Shown: in pieces, positions 25,626 to 34,424 of the stretch
Layout: every line of letters starts with the position of its first letter
How positions within the stretch are numbered: position 1 is the first letter of the stretch
Assembly (NCBI RefSeq): GCF_013410945.1
Contig: NZ_JACCCH010000001.1
Location: 2,108,001 to 2,172,000, forward strand
Direction of reading: 5' to 3'
Source of the DNA: Leifsonia sp. AK011
GTDB lineage: Bacteria > Actinomycetota > Actinomycetes > Actinomycetales > Microbacteriaceae
Length of the DNA: 64,000 nucleotides
The notes under the pieces: generated by a model
Told to the model about the DNA's origin: nothing
Database searches by the model: none
What the model saw: the letters and a program-made list of their open reading frames with translations, nothing else
Program-made: the position numbers and the translations under genes

Positions 25626-27272
25626 CTACTTGGCCTCGCCATAGCTCCGCACCGTCGCCACCGTGACGGGAAAGGGGGGCGCGTGATCGCCGAAGAGGAG
25701 CCGTCCGGCAGCGGATGCCGCTTCCCTGAGGTGCTGCGCAACGTCCTCCGCCTGGTCCGCCGGGCAGTGGACGACCACCTCGTCGTGCACGAAGAACACG
25801 AGGTGTGCGGACTCGGCGAACCACCGGCCGCCCGCGAGAGCGGTCAGCCGCTGGCGGATGCCGGCCATCCAGCACAACGCCCACTCCGCTGCGGTTCCCT
25901 GCACAACGAAGTTGCGGGTGAACCGCCCCCACGACCGCGCCTGCGTCCTCGCGATGGTCGCGGTGGCGGGTGTGGCGAGTTCTCCCTGGCCATCACGTTG
26001 GGTCTGCTGCCACGCGGCATCCGGGAGCGGCGAGGTGCGGCCGAGGCGCGTGCTCACCTGTTCGCCGCGTTCGCCCGCGCGGGCGGCATCCTCCACGAGA
26101 CCGATGGCCCGCGGGTAGGCGCGCGCCAACCGGGGCAGCATGCGGCCGCTCTCGCCGCTGGTTCCGCCGTACATTGCTCCGAGCATCCCGAGCTTGGCGT
26201 GCTCGCGCGTGTCGACAGCGCCGCTCGCGACGATTCCCTCGTACATGTCACCCGCTGCACCCGCTGCGATCATCGCGGCGTCACCACTCAGCGCGGCGAG
26301 GATGCGCGGCTCAAGCTGCGAGGCGTCGGCAACCACGAGCATCCAACCGGGGTCGGCGACCACTGCGCCGCGGATCTGCTTCGGGAGTTGGAGCGCTCCC
26401 CCGCCGCTCGTGGCCCAGCGCCCGGTTACGACTCCGCCCGGCACGTAGTCGGGTCGGAATCTCCCGTCAACGATCCAGGACTCGAGCCAGGCCCAGCCGT
26501 TGGCGGTGAGCAGGCGCGAGAGCTTCTTGTACTCGAGGAGCGGCTCGATGGCGGGGTGCTCGATCTCCCGTAGCTCCCACTTGGAGGTGGATGTCACATT
26601 GATTCCTGCCCCACGGAGCACCTTGAGCAGTTCGACCGGCGAATCGGGGTTCGCGTTCGGCGCCTCGAGCGCCGCTCGAAGCCTCTCGAGGATCTCCTGC
26701 ATCTTCGCAGGCCGTTCGCCAGGGCGCGGTCGCGGCCCGAGGATCTCCGTGAGGAGCGCGTCGTGGAGACGTGCGTCCCAGGGCAGGCCAGCGAAGGTCA
26801 GCTCGGCGGCGATGAGGGACCCCACCGACTCGGCTGCGAGCAGCAGTTCGATCCGGGCCGGCTCCGGGGAACCTGCCACGGCTGCACGTTGCTCGCGGAA
26901 CTCTGTGAGTGGATCCTCCTCGGCCTCATCGGATGGCTCGTCGAGGTCGAACAGTGCACCGGAGGGTTGGGTTGCCTGCTTGCGGGGGCGATCCCACGAG
27001 CTCCACGCCGAGCGGGCAAGGGAGGACTCGGCAGTCAGGTGCGATCGCCGAAGGATCGCGTGGCACAGCCGAAGATCGAAGCAGCGCTCGACCCGTACGC
27101 GGGCAGCGAGGAGTCGCGGGTACCACCAGGACGTGTCATCCCACACCCATCGGGGATGCTCGCGCTCACGATCGGCGACGAAGCTTGCGAGATCCCCCAC
27201 CGTGATCGGTGGCTCGTCGTCGATGGTGGCGGTGATCGTGTCGCCACGGTGGTCGAGGACGATCGTGGTCAC
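25626..27272 (-). CDS. Stand-alone family-A DNA polymerase (Pol I-like)
   Basis: This 548-residue protein has a complete family-A polymerase domain. Motif A is VVADASQLEPR (D316, E321), motif B REHAKLGMLGAMYGG (R356, K360, Y368) and motif C FVHDEVV (H496, D497, E498). At the O-helix position that is Phe in E. coli Pol I there is Leu (L364). The N-terminal 150 residues replace the 3'-5' exonuclease and keep only one recognisable aspartate motif (CFDLRLC), so proofreading is probably absent. No 5' nuclease domain is present. Similar short polymerases occur in many actinobacteria beside a full PolA; a repair role is inferred. Confidence 0.88.
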   Translation of the reverse strand: MTTIVLDHRGDTITATIDDEPPITVGDLASFVADREREHPRWVWDDTSWWYPRLLAARVRVERCFDLRLCHAILRRSHLTAESSLARSAWSSWDRPRKQATQPSGALFDLDEPSDEAEEDPLTEFREQRAAVAGSPEPARIELLLAAESVGSLIAAELTFAGLPWDARLHDALLTEILGPRPRPGERPAKMQEILERLRAALEAPNANPDSPVELLKVLRGAGINVTSTSKWELREIEHPAIEPLLEYKKLSRLLTANGWAWLESWIVDGRFRPDYVPGGVVTGRWATSGGGALQLPKQIRGAVVADPGWMLVVADASQLEPRILAALSGDAAMIAAGAAGDMYEGIVASGAVDTREHAKLGMLGAMYGGTSGESGRMLPRLARAYPRAIGLVEDAARAGERGEQVSTRLGRTSPLPDAAWQQTQRDGQGELATPATATIARTQARSWGRFTRNFVVQGTAAEWALCWMAGIRQRLTALAGGRWFAESAHLVFFVHDEVVVHCPADQAEDVAQHLREAASAAGRLLFGDHAPPFPVTVATVRSYGEAK

Positions 27273-27293
27273 GACCGCACCGCGACGGTGCGG

Positions 27294-28115
27294 CTAGCCG
27301 TGGAGAAGCTCACCGTTCTTCGCCATGACGTTCTTCTCCCCTGCCTCGATCGGCACGGCGAAACGATTTTGTTTGGGAGGCAGCGGGCAGTTGAACGCGT
27401 AGCTGAACGCGCAGGGCGGGAGAACAGCCCGGTTGAAGTCGAGGGTGATCGTGCCATCCGGGTTGGGGGCCAGGAAGAGGAAGCGACCCACACTGTACGT
27501 GGACTCGCCGTTCGTGGCATCCGCGAAGACGAGCTGGAGTGCGCGGCCCGCCTTGAACGCGGCGAGGTTGTAGTCGACGCCATCCTTCGAGAACGTGATC
27601 TCGCCGGGGATGACGTGCTCCCTCGTCTTGCCCTCGCTCTTGAGCTGCTCGAAGCCGAGCGTTGTTCCCTCCGGGTTCTCACGGAAGGTGCCCGTGATGA
27701 TCCAGTCGGGGTTGTAGTCGAAGGCGTCGATACCCCCGAAGTTCTGGATGCCCTCCGAGTTGGCGTCGAAGACACGGAGGGCGTAGTGGCCGTCCTCACC
27801 GGCGATGACGAAACCGTTGGTGGTGTCGTTGAAGACGACGCTGCTCGGTTCCGCGGCATCCTTGCCCTTGACGAGCACGGTTCCGTCGACGAGCTCGCCA
27901 TCAACGAGGATGCCATCGGCCGCTGTTGCCGTGACCGTGAGGCCGCCCTCGGCGGGAGCCCAGCTGCCGGGAACACCCCAGATCGTCTGTTCGCTGTCGA
28001 TCCACTGGGTGTTCACGAGAGCGAGACTGCCCTGCGGTTGAACCACGGCGAGTTCGCGACGGGAATGGTAGTAGGCGAGCTGCTCTTCGGCAGTCTGGGT
28101 GGGGGTCTCGGTCAC
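27294..28115 (-). CDS. DUF1684 domain protein
   Basis: This protein of about 273 residues matches DUF1684, a family of unknown function. The C-terminal signature is visible as TITLDFNRAVLPPCAFSYAF and NCPLPPKQNRFAVPIEAGEK. Two GTG codons are possible starts, 28115 (VTETPTQ) and 28124 (VENVTETPTQ). The open frame runs on to 28877 opposite another gene, but that part is not coding. It lies 21 bp upstream of the polymerase gene and may share a transcript with it. Confidence 0.8.
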   Translation of the reverse strand: MTETPTQTAEEQLAYYHSRRELAVVQPQGSLALVNTQWIDSEQTIWGVPGSWAPAEGGLTVTATAADGILVDGELVDGTVLVKGKDAAEPSSVVFNDTTNGFVIAGEDGHYALRVFDANSEGIQNFGGIDAFDYNPDWIITGTFRENPEGTTLGFEQLKSEGKTREHVIPGEITFSKDGVDYNLAAFKAGRALQLVFADATNGESTYSVGRFLFLAPNPDGTITLDFNRAVLPPCAFSYAFNCPLPPKQNRFAVPIEAGEKNVMAKNGELLHG

Positions 28116-28226
28116 GTTTTCCACGCTAGCAGCGACCGACGACGACACTCGGGATTCACAGACCCGAGCTTCCCCATGACCATCCACAGACCAGCGCACT
28201 CCCGGGTTCGCGAATTCGCGTCGCCT

Positions 28227-28232
28227 TAGACT
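28227..28232 (+). promoter_or_regulatory. -10 box, leaderless start of large membrane protein
   Basis: TAGACT followed by 7 nt and then the ATG at 28240. The gap between the divergent DUF1684 gene and this one is about 124 bp. Confidence 0.5.
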
Positions 28233-28239
28233 GGCCCGC

Positions 28240-31200
28240 ATGCCCGAATCGTGGACCGATCCCGTCATCCGCCAACTGAGGGATCGGACGAGGTGCCCCC
28301 GCTGTTCCGCAACGCTGCAGGGACCCATATGTGGTGTGTGTGGCGCGGACCTGGGCGGACAACTCGGGTGGGACATCCTCGCTGCTTCCGAAGCGGCCGC
28401 CGTGAGTCTCGACCAGCGCGGTGCTCTTGTGGCGAAGCTGGCGACGGCCGGTGGGGAGGCCGCTGCCCCCGTGGATGTCGCGTCCGTACCCAATGTCCCG
28501 GCAGCGGCGCCCGCTGCCGTCCCGGTGACGGCGCCTTCGGCGCCACCCGTTCCCACGGTCCGCACTCCCGCTCCCGCCTGGACCTTCGTTGCGCCCCCGG
28601 TCGCGCCGAAGACGTCGCTCAGCCTCCAGTCGGTCCTTGCCGTCGCGGGGGCCGGCCTGGTCGCCGTCGCGGCCATCGTCTTCGCCTTCTTCAACCCCGA
28701 CCTCGACAGTTTCGAGGCGCGCACCGCGATCATCGCGGCGAGCACGCTCGTCTTCCTCGGTGCAGCGTGGTTGCTCGCTCGGGGAACTCTCCAGTTCTCC
28801 GCCGAGGCGGTCGGGGCCCTCGGCACGGTGTTCGTGGGGCTCGACGTCTGGGCATTCACGGAGCCCGCGGCATCCATCTCGGGGACCTTCCTGCTCGCGT
28901 CGCTGGGAACACTCGTGTCGTCGGTCGCACTCGTGGGCCTCGGCTACCTCGCGAAGCTTCGAGCCTGGGTCTGGATCGGGTTCGTCGGCCTCCCGATCGC
29001 GCTGGTGTTCGCGGGGTTCGGGATCGACCTCGAGAGTTGGGGACCAGTGATCGGATTCATCGGTGCCGGAGCGATTGCCCTCGTTGTCCATCCCGTCGTG
29101 TCACGGTTGAGTGCGCGCTTTTCGAGCCCTCTGCAGGCGGACCACGTCACCGCCTTCGTGATTCAGCAGGCGGCGTTCTTCTTCGTGATTGTTCTCCTGC
29201 CCTTCAGCGCCGATGGTGTGGAACGCTCGGTGGGTTCGACGATCGCTCTCGCGACCCTCGCCGCCATCGCGGCCGCCTCCGCGCGGAATCTCGCCCCAGC
29301 GTGGTGGAGTTGGGCGACAGGTGCCCTCTTCGCATCCTCGCTCCTCGTGCTGGCATTCGGGCTCCCCCTCGACGACGGGTGGATGCTCGCACTCGCGCCC
29401 TTCGCCGTGCTCGTCGCCGTGGCGCTCAGCGCGGCCGTCCGCGCCGCCGGTGGCCTCTCCCCCAGCCTCGTGCGCGCGGGCATCTGGAGTGTGGCAGTTG
29501 TCGCGGTGATTCCGAGTCTGGTGACCACACTGCCCGTGGTGATGAACGCGGCTCTCGCCGAGGACCTCGTCAGCAGTGTCTCGCCCACCATGGCCACCGC
29601 GATGCTGATCGGACTGCTGGTGTCGGCTGGCTCGCACATTCTGTTGCGCCGGGTGGGACGTAGGGACCAGCCACCAAGCGTGCTCGCGCCGGCGTGGACG
29701 CCGATTGCCGTCTGGCTCGTGGCGACCGCGGTGGTGCTGTTCGCGACCTTCCCCGTGTTCGCACGCATCACGCACGCGATCCTCTGCCTCGTGATCGCAG
29801 TCGGCCTCGCGTTCGCGCTGGCCTACATTCCGTGGGTTCGTGAACGTGCGCTCACGCTGACATCACCGCTCTACGTCGCGGCTCACATTCTCGTCATCGT
29901 GGCCGCGAGTGCCAGCTGGAATGACGAGGCGCTCCGGGTTCCGCTCGGCGCTGCATCCATCGGTGTGCTCGCTCTTCTCGCTCGTGCGATGCCACGTCCA
30001 GTGCGTCCGGTGTACACGGCTGTGGGCTACTCATGGGCGCTCATCCTGCTCTCCGCAGCCCTCGTTCTGGCCGACCTGGAACTCATCGCGGTGCTGTGCC
30101 TCACGACCTCCGTAGCGGCTCTCGTCGCGCTCGTCACCACCATCACGCACTGGCCCAGAATCGCGCACTGGTACGCGATCCTCATCGTGACTTCCGTGCC
30201 GTTCCTCATCGGGGTGGGCACGGTGTTCTTTGAGCGCAGCGGCTGGACCGGCCTGAGCACGTCGGTGATCGTCGGTCTGCTTCTCGTCGTGCTGTTCAGC
30301 AGACGGGAGGGACTCACGCGATTCCTCCGAACGTCCGCGGCCGCACTCGTTGTTCCCGCGGTCTCCGTGGCGGTGATCTCGCTGGCTGCGCAGTTCCTCG
30401 CCGTCAGTGCCTCCCCGATCACTCTCCCGATCATCGCCTCGATCGTCGCGTGCGTGCTTCCGGCGACCAATCTTGTCGGCGTCGCGCTCCAGCGTCTCGG
30501 CGTGAGCGATGTCGATGCCCGTTCTGCTCGAATCGCCCTCGAGATCTCTTCGCTCGTGACCGCTGCGGTCGCCGTCCTTCTTGCCCTCGTGCGCGCGGCG
30601 GCCGGTCTTCCTACAACCCTCATCGTGCTCGTCATACTCGGAGCCGGCGCAGTGGCGACCGCCCTCTTCGCCCGTAGACGCTACGGCTGGCCCCTCGCGG
30701 GCATCGCCTTCACCGGTGCGCTGTGGTGCCTGTGGGCGCTCAACGGTGTGACGGGCCTCGAGCCGTACCTGCTACCGCCCACTCTCGGTGCCGCAGTCGT
30801 AGGGCTTTTCCTCGTAGCGCGAGGTCTCCCGGGCTTCGGACTCTCCGCCACCGGACTGTACGCTGCCGGCCTCACCACGGCACTCGCACCCATCCTGGTC
30901 ACGCTCGTCGCCGTCGGTTCGGAGGGTCTCGTTCCTTGGCGCACGTGGCTGCTCCTCGCATTCGCCGCCGGATTGACGCTGTTCGCGGCGTTGATACCCG
31001 TGCTCACGAGGTGGCGCTGGTTGTCGCGGATCGGCTCGCTGCGGATGCCCTCGCTCTTCGTGGCACTCATTGCCGCGGCATCCGGTGTTGTGCAGTCCGT
31101 GCGGTTCGCACTCTCGCTCGATGGTGCTTCGGCGGGTGACCCGGGCGTGATGTGGCTCGTACTGGCCTACACGCTCACGTCGACGGTGATTGCGATCGCG

Positions 31201-31965
31201 ATCGGAGTGCTCGTCAGTCGGCGATCGGATGCCACGTGGTCGGCGCCCGAGCGTCTTGCGCGTTCCCGGTGGCTCTTCGTGCCTGCCGTCGTGTTCCTCG
31301 TCGGGCCGATCACTGCCATGCGGAGCGGATGGCTCCCCATCATCACGCTGCTGACGATCAGTATGGCCCTGCTCGCCCTCATGATCGTGACCGCTGCTCT
31401 CGCTCGCACCCGGTCCGTCGTGCTTCCCCCCGTTGTCGTCACGTTTGCTGCGGCGTGGTCCGCGGCCGTGGCGAGCTGGTCGGCGCGCGATCTTCGGGTC
31501 GAGGCCTACTCGCTGCCGTTGGGCTTCGCCCTGCTGGCCGTCGGCGTCATCGCCCTGTGGCCGCAGCGAGAGGAGCGCGGTACATTCTGGAGCTGGCCGA
31601 TCGGGTACAAGGGTTCCTGGAGGTTGCTCGCGCCCGGCATCGTCGTGATCTTCCTGCCGTCGATTCTCGCTACAGGAACCGACCCGCGAACCGAACGCGC
31701 GATCCTCGTGATCGTGCTCGCTCTGGTGGCGATCATGATCGGAAACCTTCGACGCCTTGCTGCCCCGTTCATCCTCGGCATCATCGTTCTGCCGATCGAG
31801 AACATCATGGTGTTCGCGGTCCAGGTTGGGCGGAACATCGGTGCGCAGCCGTGGTGGATCACCCTCGCGACTGCGGGCGCTGTGCTTCTCGTGCTCGCGG
31901 TCACCTCAGAACGCAGAGTGGGTCAGGGCAAGGGGGCCGCGGCTCGGATGCGGGACCTCACCTAG
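28240..31965 (+). CDS. 1241-residue polytopic membrane protein with N-terminal zinc ribbon (SCO7613-like)
   Basis: A zinc ribbon opens the protein (C19-x2-C22 and C31-x2-C34 in RCPRCSATLQGPICGVCGAD). A Pro/Ala-rich linker to about residue 120 follows, then roughly 30 hydrophobic segments to the end. The organisation fits proteins annotated with the SCO7613 C-terminal domain, found in actinobacteria and of unknown function. No transport or catalytic motif was found. It is transcribed from its own leaderless promoter and converges on the heliorhodopsin-like gene 8 bp away. Confidence 0.7.
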   Translation: MPESWTDPVIRQLRDRTRCPRCSATLQGPICGVCGADLGGQLGWDILAASEAAAVSLDQRGALVAKLATAGGEAAAPVDVASVPNVPAAAPAAVPVTAPSAPPVPTVRTPAPAWTFVAPPVAPKTSLSLQSVLAVAGAGLVAVAAIVFAFFNPDLDSFEARTAIIAASTLVFLGAAWLLARGTLQFSAEAVGALGTVFVGLDVWAFTEPAASISGTFLLASLGTLVSSVALVGLGYLAKLRAWVWIGFVGLPIALVFAGFGIDLESWGPVIGFIGAGAIALVVHPVVSRLSARFSSPLQADHVTAFVIQQAAFFFVIVLLPFSADGVERSVGSTIALATLAAIAAASARNLAPAWWSWATGALFASSLLVLAFGLPLDDGWMLALAPFAVLVAVALSAAVRAAGGLSPSLVRAGIWSVAVVAVIPSLVTTLPVVMNAALAEDLVSSVSPTMATAMLIGLLVSAGSHILLRRVGRRDQPPSVLAPAWTPIAVWLVATAVVLFATFPVFARITHAILCLVIAVGLAFALAYIPWVRERALTLTSPLYVAAHILVIVAASASWNDEALRVPLGAASIGVLALLARAMPRPVRPVYTAVGYSWALILLSAALVLADLELIAVLCLTTSVAALVALVTTITHWPRIAHWYAILIVTSVPFLIGVGTVFFERSGWTGLSTSVIVGLLLVVLFSRREGLTRFLRTSAAALVVPAVSVAVISLAAQFLAVSASPITLPIIASIVACVLPATNLVGVALQRLGVSDVDARSARIALEISSLVTAAVAVLLALVRAAAGLPTTLIVLVILGAGAVATALFARRRYGWPLAGIAFTGALWCLWALNGVTGLEPYLLPPTLGAAVVGLFLVARGLPGFGLSATGLYAAGLTTALAPILVTLVAVGSEGLVPWRTWLLLAFAAGLTLFAALIPVLTRWRWLSRIGSLRMPSLFVALIAAASGVVQSVRFALSLDGASAGDPGVMWLVLAYTLTSTVIAIAIGVLVSRRSDATWSAPERLARSRWLFVPAVVFLVGPITAMRSGWLPIITLLTISMALLALMIVTAALARTRSVVLPPVVVTFAAAWSAAVASWSARDLRVEAYSLPLGFALLAVGVIALWPQREERGTFWSWPIGYKGSWRLLAPGIVVIFLPSILATGTDPRTERAILVIVLALVAIMIGNLRRLAAPFILGIIVLPIENIMVFAVQVGRNIGAQPWWITLATAGAVLLVLAVTSERRVGQGKGAAARMRDLT

Positions 31966-31973
31966 GCCGGATC

Positions 31974-32624
31974 TCAGACGAACAGGAACGTCGCCGACGC
32001 GAGTAGGGACACGCCAAAAAGGACGATCACCGTGTGTCCTCGTTCGGCGAGGATCGGACGTTCCAACACTCGTGCGCGGCGCATCACGAACCAGTACGCG
32101 GCCGCCAGTACCAGCATTGCCAGCGTGATCACGCGCACGGCCGCCGTCGGTTCGCCGCCGGCGATGATCGGGCCGACCTGGTACAGGGCGATCACACCCC
32201 AGGGGACGATACCCACGGCAGCCCCAAAAACGAATGGCCAGGTGCCCTCCTTGGATGTCTCGTGGGACACGAGGAAGAGACTCGCGCCGGCGGTCAGTGC
32301 GTAGAGGGCTACGAGAGCCGCGACATCCTGAACTCCGTTGAGTTGCGCAACGAGAAAGACGATGATCGCCGACACCTGCGACCACTCGATCCAGCGCAGT
32401 TGGCGCGAAGGCCAGCGAACGGCGACTGCGGAACACAGCGCACTGAATCCGAGGAGCACGACCGTTGCGACTCTGAGGTCGACGCTGGCGAGGGTGTCGC
32501 CGCCGAGGAAACCTGCTGTCACGGGCATCCGGATCGGCTCGGTCGTCGCGTTGAGCAGAGCGAGCGCGACGGCCTGGGCGCCGAGGACGACCTCCGCGAG
32601 AACGTGGAGCCTGCGGGTAGTCAC
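31974..32624 (-). CDS. Heliorhodopsin-family 7TM protein lacking the retinal-binding lysine
   Basis: This 216-residue, seven-helix protein resembles heliorhodopsins. Helix 3 begins RWIEWSQVSAIIVFLVAQ and helix 5 contains GIVPWGVIALYQVGP, both close to the reference HeR 48C12 as recalled. The counterion-type glutamate of helix 3 is kept (E80). In helix 7, AERGHTVIVLFGVSLLAS aligns with the HeR segment that holds the Schiff-base lysine, but the lysine position is V205. The only lysine in the protein is K125, in the loop after helix 4. The helix-1 and helix-2 histidines of HeR also appear replaced (V13, S65). Classical retinal binding is therefore not possible. Start GTG with TACTGT 6 nt upstream. 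Function unknown. Confidence 0.82.
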   Translation of the reverse strand: MTTRRLHVLAEVVLGAQAVALALLNATTEPIRMPVTAGFLGGDTLASVDLRVATVVLLGFSALCSAVAVRWPSRQLRWIEWSQVSAIIVFLVAQLNGVQDVAALVALYALTAGASLFLVSHETSKEGTWPFVFGAAVGIVPWGVIALYQVGPIIAGGEPTAAVRVITLAMLVLAAAYWFVMRRARVLERPILAERGHTVIVLFGVSLLASATFLFV

Positions 32625-32630
32625 ACGTCC

Positions 32631-32636
32631 ACAGTA
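32631..32636 (-). promoter_or_regulatory. -10 box, leaderless start of heliorhodopsin-like gene
   Basis: TACTGT on the minus strand, 6 nt (GGACGT) before the GTG start, 37 bp after the upstream lipoprotein gene ends. It suggests separate transcription. Confidence 0.45.
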
Positions 32637-32673
32637 GGCGGCGTCGGGTCCAGACCGAGAGTGTCGGCAGCGG

Positions 32674-33267
32674 CTAGCAGCCGCCCGCTTCGGTCAGGCG
32701 CTCAATTGACGGTGAGACCAGTTCTTCCAGTCCGGCCTGATCGAGCTCCGAGGAGTACGACAACAGCGAGACCTCCAGGATCAGATCCTCACATGAGACG
32801 AGCATGTTGCTGAAGGTGAAGTCACCCAGATCGTCGGATGACCGCGATTGGTACGCGAACGAGTCGTCGCCCACGAGAGTGATCATCGCCCCGTTCGGCA
32901 CCGCGCCCGACTGTGGGGCGCACGGAGCGAGAGCACCCCGAAGTGCTTCGACACTCTCCGATGCTTGCCCGTCCACCCGCTTGACCACGAGCGCCACGGT
33001 CTCATCTGGACGATCGAGGAACTGGGATGCGTGATCGAGCGTTTGCAGGTCGGGCCAGTCGTAGGGTGCGCCAGTGCAGTCGTCGGTTTTCCCGTCCACA
33101 GGACCATCGTCGGGCGTAATCGTCCAACCGCTCACATCCTGCTCGGTCATGAGCAGGTTCGTAATCTCGCTGTCGCCGGGATCATTTCCTGTCGACGACG
33201 TCGCGCAACCGGCGAGAGCCACGGGTGCGGCGAGAAGCACAACGAACGCACGAACAAGAGGCGGCAT
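32674..33267 (-). CDS. Lipoprotein of unknown function
   Basis: This 197-residue protein starts with a lipoprotein signal peptide ending in the lipobox LAGC (Cys20), so the mature protein is lipid-anchored outside the membrane. A Ser/Thr/Gly/Asp-rich linker precedes an acidic extracellular domain with four further cysteines that could form disulfides (in TDDCTG, APCAPQ, VSCEDL and the C-terminal GGC). It resembles small sensor-like lipoproteins of actinobacteria, but the family could not be identified. The ATG follows CAGAAT by 6 nt. Confidence 0.72.
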   Translation of the reverse strand: MPPLVRAFVVLLAAPVALAGCATSSTGNDPGDSEITNLLMTEQDVSGWTITPDDGPVDGKTDDCTGAPYDWPDLQTLDHASQFLDRPDETVALVVKRVDGQASESVEALRGALAPCAPQSGAVPNGAMITLVGDDSFAYQSRSSDDLGDFTFSNMLVSCEDLILEVSLLSYSSELDQAGLEELVSPSIERLTEAGGC

Positions 33268-33317
33268 GAGTCAATTCTGGCGGTCTCGCAGCGTGGGCAG
33301 CGCCACCTCGAGCTGGC

Positions 33318-33701
33318 CTACTGGTTGAGCTCGAAAACCCAGTCGATCAGGACGAGCCCAGGACCGAGGAGGGCCCAGATCGTCACCAGCGTCACGGCGA
33401 TGGCAAGCACCAGGAGGCCGATCGAGTAACTCTTGCCGCTGCGGCTCGCCCACAGCCACGTCCGAAAGACGAACGCAATGACCGCGAGTGCCGCTAGGAG
33501 CAGCGCGAAGCCCACGGCCGCTGCCGCGAATATCGGCCGAACCGAGTCAGAGACCGCCCAGCCGATCATCCCGGCGAATAGTCCGGACACGATCAGCACG
33601 ACGACCCCGGCAAACGATCTGGATGCCACGTCCTTCCAGAACGACTCGGAGCGAACCCACTCCTCCATCCAGGTGCGCGGGTTCTCAGGCTGATTGGTCA
33701 C
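33318..33701 (-). CDS. Small membrane protein, unknown function
   Basis: This 127-residue protein has an N-terminal polar, Trp-containing segment (about 1-25, including TWMEEWVRSESFWKDV) and three transmembrane helices at about 27-50, 56-80 and 95-122. No family was recognised. The GTG start lies 6 nt after a TAGGAT -10 box. It is divergent from the cupin gene. Confidence 0.6.
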   Translation of the reverse strand: MTNQPENPRTWMEEWVRSESFWKDVASRSFAGVVVLIVSGLFAGMIGWAVSDSVRPIFAAAAVGFALLLAALAVIAFVFRTWLWASRSGKSYSIGLLVLAIAVTLVTIWALLGPGLVLIDWVFELNQ

Positions 33702-33707
33702 GGCGCG

Positions 33708-33713
33708 ATCCTA
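33708..33713 (-). promoter_or_regulatory. -10 box, leaderless start of small membrane protein
   Basis: TAGGAT on the minus strand, 6 nt (CGCGCC) before the GTG start. Confidence 0.5.
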
Positions 33714-33745
33714 TCGGCGGGATGCACGTGTGACAGAGCGCGACG

Positions 33746-33751
33746 GAGAAT
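33746..33751 (+). promoter_or_regulatory. -10 box, leaderless start of cupin gene
   Basis: GAGAAT followed by 6 nt (GGCTGC) and then the ATG at 33758. With 33708-33713 it forms a compact divergent promoter pair in a 56-bp gap. Confidence 0.45.
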
Positions 33752-33757
33752 GGCTGC

Positions 33758-34138
33758 ATGACACTCATCCCGAGCATCGACTTCGCCTCTGAACTCGAGC
33801 TAGTTGAAGATCACTGGACTCCAAGAGTCGTCGGGCAGGTCAACGACCAGTACGTGAAGGTCGCGAAGCTCCTGGGCGAACTGGTCTGGCACGCTCACGA
33901 GGCTGAGGACGAGATGTTCATCGTGCTCTCCGGACGTCTCCGTATCCAACTGCCCGATGACCAGGAGGTGGTGCTCACGCCGGGGCAGTTCTACGTCGTC
34001 CCGCGAGGCGTGCAGCACAACCCGATCGCCGAGGAAGAGGTGCACATCGTGCTGATTGAGACGGTCACCACGGCCCATACTGGCGATGTGATCGTGGAGC
34101 GGACCGTGCCGATTGAGCGGCAGTTGGGCGACAGGTGA
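33758..34138 (+). CDS. Cupin-domain protein
   Basis: This 126-residue protein is one cupin beta-barrel. Metal-ligand-like residues occur in cupin motif 1 (WHAHEAEDEMFIVLSGRLRI, with two His and Glu) and motif 2 (GQFYVVPRGVQHNP, His). Such small cupins are sugar-phosphate isomerases, dioxygenases or binding proteins; the function cannot be chosen. It is the last ordinary gene before the accessory segment with the IS element. The following 286 bp to the next gene contain no gene that I can support. Confidence 0.85.
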   Translation: MTLIPSIDFASELELVEDHWTPRVVGQVNDQYVKVAKLLGELVWHAHEAEDEMFIVLSGRLRIQLPDDQEVVLTPGQFYVVPRGVQHNPIAEEEVHIVLIETVTTAHTGDVIVERTVPIERQLGDR

Positions 34139-34424
34139 GGCAGATCCTCGTGAACTCGTTAGAGGTAGATTTCGATGCGATGTGTCTGCAACGTGTCGCG
34201 CTGGCTGGGCCGGGCAAGCGTGGTAGGAGCAGTCGTACAGGTGGTTTCTGGTCAAGCCACTGTCTTCTCGGGCCGCTCGGTTCCTCACCCCCGCCCGAGG
34301 AGTATCGGCCCTGAGCCAACAGGGGCGTGGAGGCGAGATCACCGAGGACTCTGCACCAAGCCGCCGATAAGACTGCAGCAACGCCTTTCTTCCATAGGGC
34401 GGGACTAATCGAGGTAGCAGTGCC

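Noticed and set aside
28125-28877. Upstream extension of the DUF1684 frame
   Set aside because: It runs antisense to the 1241-residue membrane protein, is Ser/Arg/Thr-rich and has no domain; GTG starts at 28115/28124 fit the family.
31974-32624. Idea that the heliorhodopsin-like gene is a pseudogene
   Set aside because: The frame is intact over all seven helices, with family motifs in helices 3 and 5 and a promoter-like start; only the pocket residues differ.
34139-34424. Possible remnant of an integrated island between the cupin and the 180-residue gene
   Set aside because: TAGGGCGGGACT near 34393 only partly resembles the tRNA-Met 3' end (8 identical bases); no integrase, att repeat or gene fragment could be identified.
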